NCBI RefSeq assembly: GCF_000741705.1 | Contig: NZ_JGZI01000009.1 | Location: forward strand, 699,888 to 763,887 | Source of the DNA: Bifidobacterium psychraerophilum | GTDB lineage: Bacteria > Actinomycetota > Actinomycetes > Actinomycetales > Bifidobacteriaceae | Length of the DNA: 64,000 nucleotides | Direction: 5' to 3' | In this document: one piece after another, positions 55,097-61,620 of the stretch | Numbering within the stretch: the stretch's first letter is position 1 | Layout: every line of letters begins with the position of its first letter | Notes under the pieces: generated by a model | Told to the model about the DNA's origin: nothing | Databases searched by the model: none | The model's input: the letters and a program-made list of their open reading frames with translations, nothing else | Position numbers and translations under genes: made by a program

Positions 55097-55203
55097 CAGG
55101 TCAATCACGACGGGCTCCAATCCAAGACAGGTCGCCCACGGGATGCGGGCAGCGGGGTATGTCGCCTGGCAGGTGTGTTCCGCACCCCCCCCGCACATGA
55201 GAC

Positions 55204-55236
55204 GTGTCCGCCCTCCGAACGTCGGAGGGCGGACAC
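55204..55236 (-). terminator. Perfect 15-bp hairpin between the two pilin-like genes
   Basis: Arms 55204-55218 and 55222-55236 pair completely around a 3-base loop. On the minus strand it follows the broken pilin-like gene by 14 bases. It may be a terminator or an mRNA-processing hairpin that sets the expression ratio of neighbouring genes. Confidence 0.75.
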
Positions 55237-55249
55237 GAGACACGGACGG

Positions 55250-55512
55250 TCAGAGTCGGTTGCCGATACTGATGAGCCAGTTGAGCAGGGCGACGCCGCC
55301 ACCAGCCAGGACGGCGACACCCAGGGCGAAGAGCACCCCGGTACGCCCGCGTGAAGCGAGTTGATAGTTGCCGGTCGGCCGAACGCCCACACCACCCCAG
55401 AGACGACCACGGCCGCGACCGCGGCGATCAGTGTGATGGTCAGCAGCGCGCCGACCACGTCCTTCAGACTGTCGATCCCGGACAGCCCACCGAAGTCAGG
55501 AAACACATTCAT
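55250..55512 (-). pseudogene. Second DUF6112-type gene, frameshifted
   Basis: MNVFPDFGGLSGIDSLKDVVGALLTITLIAAVAAVVVSGVVWAFG is a good N-terminal half. After about residue 47 the match moves to another frame reading GNYQLASRGRTGVLFALGVAVLAGGGVALLNWLISIGNRL. The single frameshift lies near 55375. Joined, the protein would parallel the intact copy at 54809, so the element once had a tandem pilin-like pair. Confidence 0.78.
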
Positions 55513-55675
55513 GACTGCTGGCTCCTTATCGTTAGGCAGGGATACGAGTTAGATATTGAGATTGGGCACCGCTGGGTTCGAGAGCGTACGGCTTGGCCTC
55601 TCTCATTAAGGTGCGTCTGGAGAATCTTGTTCGAGTTTTAGGAAGTTGGTCGCGCAGTGCAGAGATTTATCTCGT

Positions 55676-56821
55676 CTAGTAGCGAGGAGCTACAAAGGCG
55701 TTCAGGCGACGCGACCTACGAACTTCGTAGGCGACGTACTGAGGAAGCAAACTCGTGTCCTCTTGTCGCGCAACCCGTTCCCAGTATTCGGAATTACCAT
55801 ACCGAAACCGGTCAACGTCTGGTTTAGATTGCTCCCACAATATCGCCCAATCGGCTATATCGCTGTGGCTACGGAGAACGGTACCTGCTCCTGCCGTGGG
55901 GAATTGTGACGTCACACACTCAACATTATGCGTGATATCACCATAAAAATACGGGAATCCAGAACCAATGTCTTTCGCCACTTGGGCGACCGTCTCAACA
56001 AAGGGAGCGAAGGACAACCGTTCGGTGAACGTGTATCCCAGTAAGTACTTAGCACTATCTATGTTCAATTGGTAGCATATTATTCTTGCATCACCGTTGG
56101 GTAAATGGTTATTGATCCAATTCCACGCTTCCGTAGTGTTCAACGGCTCTTCTGGATGTAAGGGACTGGACATTCCGGGCTGGGCCGTCAACGGGAAGCC
56201 AGTCCACTCTCCTCTGACATCCCTATGTATTACGTCGGGCGCTATGGCAGCGTAAAACCGCAGGACGTCAAGCATAGTCTCTATAACACCTTGACCTAAG
56301 AGTTTATTATCGTACGCAGGCTTGAGTTTCTGCGTGTTGGGATGAAGCTCTGCATGGACTGCCGGAGGAATATCATCCCACACCGGATATACACGAAACC
56401 CAAGAGATCCTCCTACCAAGGCATCATCTTTCGGCCGTACAATGTGCAGCACATGCTCAATGACGTTTCGTGCGTACTTGATTCCATCTATCACATCCGC
56501 GCCTGGTTGGGCAGATGATTTGAACAACTCTCGGTATGTGGCTTTGTCCCGTATTTTATTCTGAAAGTGATCATTCAGCCTTTGCGCGTTTATCAAGAAA
56601 GCTCGGACTTTACCCCCTAGGTCTCCTGATTCTGCCGTAGCAGCATAGTAATCGGCCACAGATACTTGGACATCCCGCATCGTTTCGCGCAGCGGCTCAA
56701 TTTCATACGTGGTCAGCCGAACCCGTGTCCCATTGGCCATGACGACCTCTTCCAACTCGCCGTTTTGTTTACACGACTGCACGTGTAAATCATCTATTGG
56801 GATACCTTTAGTTGGAGGCAT
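55676..56821 (-). CDS. Intact protein of unknown function inside the decayed element
   Basis: 381 residues with no interruption, in markedly AT-richer DNA than its broken neighbours. There is no signal peptide or membrane helix. The N-terminus carries short polar segments (VMANGTRVRLTTYEIEPLRETMRDVQVSVADYYAATAE), followed by a helical stretch with GIKYARNVIEHVLHIV, suggesting an alpha-helical fold. The rest is mixed, with WNWINNHLPNGDARIICYQLNIDSAKYLLGYTFTERLSFAPFVETVAQVAKDIG and a basic C-terminus. I recognise no family. A palindrome TTCCAATTTGGAA overlaps the ribosome site. Intactness among wreckage suggests recent arrival or selection; accessory or defence cargo is possible, but that is inference. 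Confidence 0.7.
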   Translation of the reverse strand: MPPTKGIPIDDLHVQSCKQNGELEEVVMANGTRVRLTTYEIEPLRETMRDVQVSVADYYAATAESGDLGGKVRAFLINAQRLNDHFQNKIRDKATYRELFKSSAQPGADVIDGIKYARNVIEHVLHIVRPKDDALVGGSLGFRVYPVWDDIPPAVHAELHPNTQKLKPAYDNKLLGQGVIETMLDVLRFYAAIAPDVIHRDVRGEWTGFPLTAQPGMSSPLHPEEPLNTTEAWNWINNHLPNGDARIICYQLNIDSAKYLLGYTFTERLSFAPFVETVAQVAKDIGSGFPYFYGDITHNVECVTSQFPTAGAGTVLRSHSDIADWAILWEQSKPDVDRFRYGNSEYWERVARQEDTSLLPQYVAYEVRRSRRLNAFVAPRY

Positions 56822-56952
56822 GTCACTTCCAATTTGGAAATCCTATCGTATTTTACCCTTTGACTCTGATGCGGCAGTGGCCGTGTTAGCCGCTGATAAC
56901 ATTGTCGGAGTCATCTGCTCGCTCTGACGGTCGTACACGCATTCGCCGCCGT

Positions 56953-58040
56953 TCATGCCCGCGTCGACCACGTTGGCTTGGCTGCTCTAACTGGTGCCCC
57001 ATGCGCGGTCAGCCAGGCGTCGCCGTCGATGGCCTGCCCACCTCCGGGCCTGACCTCGAAGTACAGGTGGGGCCCGGTGGACTGACCAGAGCTGCCCACG
57101 TCCCCGATGTGCTGCCTTGCGGTGACCCGTTGACCGACGGTGACATAGATACCGGAGGCCCACATGTGGATGTATCCGGTCGAGATCGCATGGCTGTCGA
57201 CGGTGTGGTCGATGACGATATGCCCGCCCCACGACTCGGAGTATTCGGCGAGCTCGACGATCCTGTCGGCCACCGTGTAGATGGGCGTGCCATCGGGGGC
57301 TGCGTAATCGGTGCCTTCGGGCAGGGGGAACACGATCCGCGAGGTCTCGGGATGCGCCGCATTCGGCTCGCCTGAATTGCTTTCGGCAGGCTTGGTGAGG
57401 GTGTCGAGGATGGTCTTGGCGACGGGCTCGTAGCTGCGGTAGCGGGGTCGGGGTACGCGCTGAACTCGACGGACTGGGCGGCCTGACTCTTGTCCATGGA
57501 CTGCCGGCCGGGGATGTTCAGGAGGCCGCGCGGGGACGGGTAGTTCGGCCCGGGGGCCCGCCAAAGAACGCCTTGACCTGGATAGGCCGGGTCCATGAGG
57601 TCCTTCACGCTGCCCCACCCGGATTGGGGGGGGCGCCTCTGGAACAGGCCCAGCGAGTCGTGGTCGGATGCGTCACCGTCGTTCGGGTAGTCGGCGGACT
57701 GCGGGTAGGCGCTGGTGTTCGCGAGCATCCGCAATGTGGATTCAGTCAGGGCGGCCATGAGAGCAATCTGCACTCTGTCGCGGGTGACGCCGTTGATCTG
57801 AGAGCCGCCGGTGATGATGGTGGCCGCCTGCGTCAGCTGCGCTTTGTTCAGCGTGAACGTGGTTCCGTCCCCGGTCCTCACCTTCAGGGAATCGGCCACG
57901 GCACCCACCGTCAGACCGGAGGCGGTGGCGGTGCAGGCGCCGTTCGCGGCCGGGTTCAGCAGCACTGCCACGCCAAAGAGCATCATGGAGAGGCCGAGCA
58001 GGGTCAGGGCGAGGGCGGTGACGGTGAGCTTTCTCAACAT
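56953..58040 (-). pseudogene. M23-type peptidoglycan hydrolase of the conjugative element, frameshifted
   Basis: From the ATG at 58040: a signal-like MLRKLTVTALALTLLGLSMMLFGVAVLL, then a lysozyme-like domain (RVQIALMAALTESTLRMLANTSAYPQSADYPNDGDASDHDSLGLFQRR). After SAYPDP the frame breaks near 57440. The other frame carries YEPVAKTILDTL and an M23 domain (TPIYTVADRIVELAEYSESWGGHIVIDHTVDSHAISTGYIHMWASGIYVTVGQRVTARQHIGDVGSSGQSTGPHLYFEV). M23 motifs are partly altered: the usual YGH motif is replaced around TGYIHMW, and HLYFEV is retained as H-x-x-F. It was probably the cell-wall-opening enzyme of the transfer system. Confidence 0.78.
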
Positions 58041-58048
58041 GAGCGCCC

Positions 58049-58861
58049 CTAGTTGAGAGGGTTGTCGAGTTGGGACAGGCGCAGCACATGGCAGGAGTCC
58101 GCGTTCGATGGGCAGGCGAGGAACACGGTGAACGTGACCTTGAAGTCCTCGTGCACCGGCCGGCTGTCCCAGGTGCCGGCCCGGTGGCGGGTGCCTTCGA
58201 TCGTGATGGCAGTCGCACCTTCTGGCAGCTGGCCGGCCGTGGCCTGTTGCACGGCCTGCGCCCAGGCGGCGGGCACGGACGTGCGCGTGACAGTCAGGGA
58301 TTGGCGGGTGGCGTGTTTGCGCAGTTCGACCCACTGCCCGTGCGAGGGCAGATAGCCCGCCACGTCGGACGCCAGCCTGGCCTGCTCGACCCCCGTCGGG
58401 TCGCCCATCGTCAGTATTGGCGACGTGTAATCCACCGGTCACAAACCCACACCGGTGTCCCAAGTGAACAAGCCGGCGGCGGCGTTGCGGGCGAACACAT
58501 CAGGGTCCGACGGCGAGACACTGGCCGTCGGCCCGGCCCGCGATGGGCTCGCCGACGGGGACGGCGAGGCGGAGGGCTGCGTATGGCCGGCTAACAGTCC
58601 GTACACGCCGACACCGGCAAGGATGAGCAGCACAAGGGCGGCTTGGGCGGTGCCTTCGGTGGTGGCGTAGAATGCTTCGGCCTGCTCGTCGCTCAGCTGT
58701 CGGGCCAGGCTCCCCAGGTCGTAGCGCTCCCACCAATCATGCAGTTCGCCCCAGGTCAGCACGAACGCGCGCACCGCATACCGGGTCGGCCCCTTCACCG
58801 CGGGTGCGGGCTTGGGGTTGCTGGGCGCGTCCTTGACCCGGGCGAGCGCCTTGTCGGCCAA
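58049..58861 (-). pseudogene. Conjugation-associated membrane-anchored protein, nonsense-interrupted
   Basis: Two collinear frames are separated by one TGA at 58439-58441. The upstream part (TTG at 58861) has FVLTWGELHDWWERYDLGSL, one membrane helix (AQAALVLLILAGVGVYGLLAG) and a Pro/Ser-rich linker ending GLFTWDTGVGL. After the stop, PVDYTSPILTMGDPTGVEQARLASDVAGYL continues a soluble domain to the end. The N-terminus is also damaged: codons upstream read SPIDVDQFADEAWNKL but run into TAA with no start. It matches in layout the small bitopic proteins found beside the M23 gene in these elements. Confidence 0.7.
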
Positions 58862-58997
58862 CTTGTTCCAAGCCTCGTCAGCGAACTGGTCAACGTCGAT
58901 CGGGCTTTAAACAACTCGCTTTCATCATGACACTAAGCACGGTCACACGTCTGGCCAAACAGGCTCAGTTCGTATATGCCCATGGAAACCGGGCGTA

Positions 58998-59018
58998 ACC
59001 GGTATATACCGGTATAAT
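58998..59018 (+). promoter_or_regulatory. Promoter with operator palindrome for the restriction-like operon
   Basis: A perfect 16-bp palindrome, ACCGGTATATACCGGT (58998-59013), runs into a consensus TATAAT at 59013-59018. No good -35 element is seen at the expected spacing. The HTH gene begins 48 bases later behind GAAGGAGG. This is the layout of a self-controlled promoter, in which a dimer bound to the palindrome would block RNA polymerase. Confidence 0.72.
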
Positions 59019-59066
59019 TGGAGTGTTGGCCCATGTTCGGGTCATGCTGTGCGAAGGAGGATCGAT

Positions 59067-59318
59067 GTGACCGAACCCTGGCTGTACGCGGACGACATCG
59101 CCGCCCATCTGGGTGTCACGAAGGACACCGTGTACACGTGGATCGCCGAGAAGGCCATTCCGGCGAGCAAGGTCGGACGCCTCTGGAAGTTCCAAGTGAG
59201 TGAGGTCGACGACTGGGTCCGCAGTGGGGCCGCAGCCGAAGAGCACAGGCACTCCGGATCGCAGTCGAATGTCAGTAGCCGGACCTACGCTGACACCAAA
59301 ACGGACCAAGAGGAGTGA
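59067..59318 (+). CDS. Excisionase/MerR-like helix-turn-helix protein
   Basis: 83 residues from GTG at 59067, correctly spaced from GGAGG; an in-frame ATG at 59049 is upstream of that site. EPWLYADDIAAHLGVTKDTVYTWIAEKAIPASKVGRLWKFQVSEVDDWVRSG is the complete winged HTH of the excisionase family (DNA-binding domain of the BldC/Xis type). The C-terminus is polar. It stops three bases before the next gene's ATG. In this context it is more likely the operon's controller than a recombination directionality factor, as the element's integrase is dead and far away; both remain open. Confidence 0.87.
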   Translation: MTEPWLYADDIAAHLGVTKDTVYTWIAEKAIPASKVGRLWKFQVSEVDDWVRSGAAAEEHRHSGSQSNVSSRTYADTKTDQEE

Positions 59319-59320
59319 GC

Positions 59321-59974
59321 ATGGCGCCGAGCGATGGCGAACGCTTGGTGAAGTCTAAGCAGCGCGTGGCCGATCACGGCGAAGTCTTCACTCCCGCATG
59401 GATGGTCGAAGACATGCTCAACCTGGTGCGGGCAGAGTCCGAACGAATCGATTCCCGATTCCTCGAACCAGCCTGTGGTTCCGGCAACTTCCTCATCCCT
59501 GTCCTCACGAGGAAGTTGCATACGGTGACAACAAAGCACAGGAAAAGCGAGTTCGAGAAACGCCACTACGCACTGCTCGCTCTCATGTGCGTCTACGGCA
59601 TCGAGATTCTTCCCGACAACGCACAAGAATGCCGCAGCAATCTCGCCAACCTGTTCGGTGCCTTCCTTGGGATAGATAGCGCTGACATATGGGCACGGGC
59701 TGCCCGAGCAGTTCTGTCCGCGAATATCGTCCAGGGTGACGCCCTGACCATGAAGACGTCTAACGGCAACCCGATCACATTCGCCGAGTGGGCCTATCTA
59801 GGCAAGGGCAGCTATCAACGCCGGGATTTTCGCTACGACGAGTTGACCCAGCGCTCTCACTGGGAGGCCGAGGGGACCTTGTTCGCTGATATGGGAGCGG
59901 ACCTGTTCACGCCTGAAGCGACGTACCCGACGATGACGGTCAATGATCTGGCAAAGCAGGCGGACGCCGCATGA
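59321..59974 (+). CDS. Small N6-adenine methyltransferase-fold protein lacking NPPY
   Basis: 217 residues. GEVFTPAWMVEDML (motif X region, 20-33) and FLEPACGSGNFL (SAM motif I, 47-58) are canonical, followed by YGIEILPDNAQECRSNL (motif II, acidic residue) and ANIVQGDALTMKT (motif III). No NPPY/F motif IV follows; the chain continues with GNPITFAEWAYLGKGSYQRRDFRYDEL and ends after about 100 more residues. The target-recognition region is absent, so alone it is unlikely to be a complete methylase. Its neighbour has the complementary motif. AGAGGAG precedes the ATG at 59321, and the stop overlaps the next gene by four bases. Confidence 0.82.
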   Translation: MAPSDGERLVKSKQRVADHGEVFTPAWMVEDMLNLVRAESERIDSRFLEPACGSGNFLIPVLTRKLHTVTTKHRKSEFEKRHYALLALMCVYGIEILPDNAQECRSNLANLFGAFLGIDSADIWARAARAVLSANIVQGDALTMKTSNGNPITFAEWAYLGKGSYQRRDFRYDELTQRSHWEAEGTLFADMGADLFTPEATYPTMTVNDLAKQADAA

Positions 59975-61620
59975 GCATCATGGCCCAAGCCCCCTTCACG
60001 CTGCGCGGACACAACCCCGACGTGCTGACCTGCATCGCAAACCTCTCGAACGACGAAGTCTTCACCCCACCCGAGATGGCCAACGCCATGCTCGACCTCC
60101 TCGCTGCCCGCTGGGCGGACTCTCATGACGGTACCAGCATCTGGTCCGACCCGAACGTCACCTTCCTCGACCCGTTCACCAAATCCGGCGTGTTCCTCAG
60201 AGAGATTACCCGGCGGCTGGTTGGTGGGCTCGCCGGCCAGTTCCCGGACCTCCAGCGACGGGTGGATCACATTCTTACCCGGCAGGTCTACGGCATCGGC
60301 ATTACCCAGCTCACCGCCTTGCTGGCACGACGCAGTGTCTACTGCTCCGAGTTCGCCAACGGTCCCCACTCCATCGCGAAGTCCTTCACCAGCGAGGACG
60401 GCAACATCTGGTTCCAGCGCATCGAACACACCTGGACCGGCGGGCAACGCGGATACCGTGCCGATCCACTAACCAAGGACGAGAAGGTCGTCTATACCCA
60501 CCGCAAATGCAAGTACTGCGGCGCCAGCGAAGACTCGTACAACCGAGGAAATCAACTGGAGACCCATGCCTACGCCTTCATCCACACCGACGACATCAAA
60601 GCCCGCATCCGCGAGCTGTTCGGAGACACCATGCAATTTGACGTCATCATCGGCAATCCTCCTTACCAGCTTGGCTCCGATGGCGGAACACGCGATGTTC
60701 CCATCTATCAGCACTTCGTCGAGCAGGCGAAGCGCCTTGAACCTCGCTACCTGACGATGGTCATCCCCTCCAGGTGGATGGCCACCGGCCTGGGGCTGAA
60801 CAACTTCCGCAAGGCGATGCTGAACGACACCCACATCCGGGACTTGGTTGATTACCCCAACGCTGCCGAGGTCTTCTCAGAGGTCGGTATCAATGGCGGC
60901 GCCTGCTACTTCTTGTGGGACCTCAACTATGTCGGACGCTGCAACGTCACCAGCATCTGGGGAGGAGAGAAGACAGGACCCGAGCTACGACAGCTCAACG
61001 AGTTCGACATCCTCGTCCGCGACGCACGAGCACTCCCCATTCTCCGCAAAGTTATCGCCCACGGCGAGCCGTCAGTCAACACGATCTTGGCGCGAGATAA
61101 GGAGTTCGGCTGGACCTCAAACTTCACCGGCTACCACAGCACAACCAAACCTGGCGACGTGCCTCTCTACTACATTAAATCGATGAAGCGCAGAACCGGC
61201 TACATCGCTCGCGAGGAAGTAACAAAGAGCCCCGAACTCATTGACACGTGGAAGCTTCTCGTCCCTGAGGTTGGTTCTGGGCGCGAGCGGGAACGAACCG
61301 GTATCGACCTTGTCCTTGGTCCTTCTCTAATGGCACCTTCTCCATCTGTCTGCACGCAGTCGTTCCTGTTCTTCTACGCCGATACCGAGACAGCGATCCG
61401 CAGCATCCGCTCGTATTACGCGACAAAGTTCTTCCGATTCCTCGTCTCCCTGCGAAAGATCACGCAGCATGCGACACATTCCACCTACCAGTGGGTACCG
61501 CTGCAACCGTGGGATCAGGAGTGGACAGATGCCGACCTTTATGCGAAGTACGACCTCACCCAGGACGAGATCGACTGCATCGAGTCCCGTATTCGCCCGA
61601 TGGAACTGGCCGATGAGTAA
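59971..61620 (+). CDS. Eco57I-type N6-adenine DNA methylase
   Basis: 549 residues. EVFTPPEMANAML (motif X) leads to FLDPFTKSGVFLREI, an off-consensus motif I (Lys-Ser in place of the GxG pattern). Next come VYGIGITQLTALLARRSVYCSE and a short Cys pair KCKYCGAS near residue 180. The catalytic FDVIIGNPPYQ is at about 224-234 (NPPY 229-232), followed by TMVIPSRWM, and the long C-terminal half probably recognises DNA. It begins in an ATGA overlap with the small methyltransferase-like gene and ends overlapping the helicase start, so all are translationally coupled. It should methylate adenine to protect host DNA in a restriction system. Confidence 0.9.
   Translation: MSIMAQAPFTLRGHNPDVLTCIANLSNDEVFTPPEMANAMLDLLAARWADSHDGTSIWSDPNVTFLDPFTKSGVFLREITRRLVGGLAGQFPDLQRRVDHILTRQVYGIGITQLTALLARRSVYCSEFANGPHSIAKSFTSEDGNIWFQRIEHTWTGGQRGYRADPLTKDEKVVYTHRKCKYCGASEDSYNRGNQLETHAYAFIHTDDIKARIRELFGDTMQFDVIIGNPPYQLGSDGGTRDVPIYQHFVEQAKRLEPRYLTMVIPSRWMATGLGLNNFRKAMLNDTHIRDLVDYPNAAEVFSEVGINGGACYFLWDLNYVGRCNVTSIWGGEKTGPELRQLNEFDILVRDARALPILRKVIAHGEPSVNTILARDKEFGWTSNFTGYHSTTKPGDVPLYYIKSMKRRTGYIAREEVTKSPELIDTWKLLVPEVGSGRERERTGIDLVLGPSLMAPSPSVCTQSFLFFYADTETAIRSIRSYYATKFFRFLVSLRKITQHATHSTYQWVPLQPWDQEWTDADLYAKYDLTQDEIDCIESRIRPMELADE

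Noticed and set aside
59067..59318. HTH protein as the excisionase of the conjugative element
   Set aside because: It is coupled to the methylase operon and has its own operator-like promoter; the element's recombinase is dead and 8 kb away. Not excluded, but less likely.
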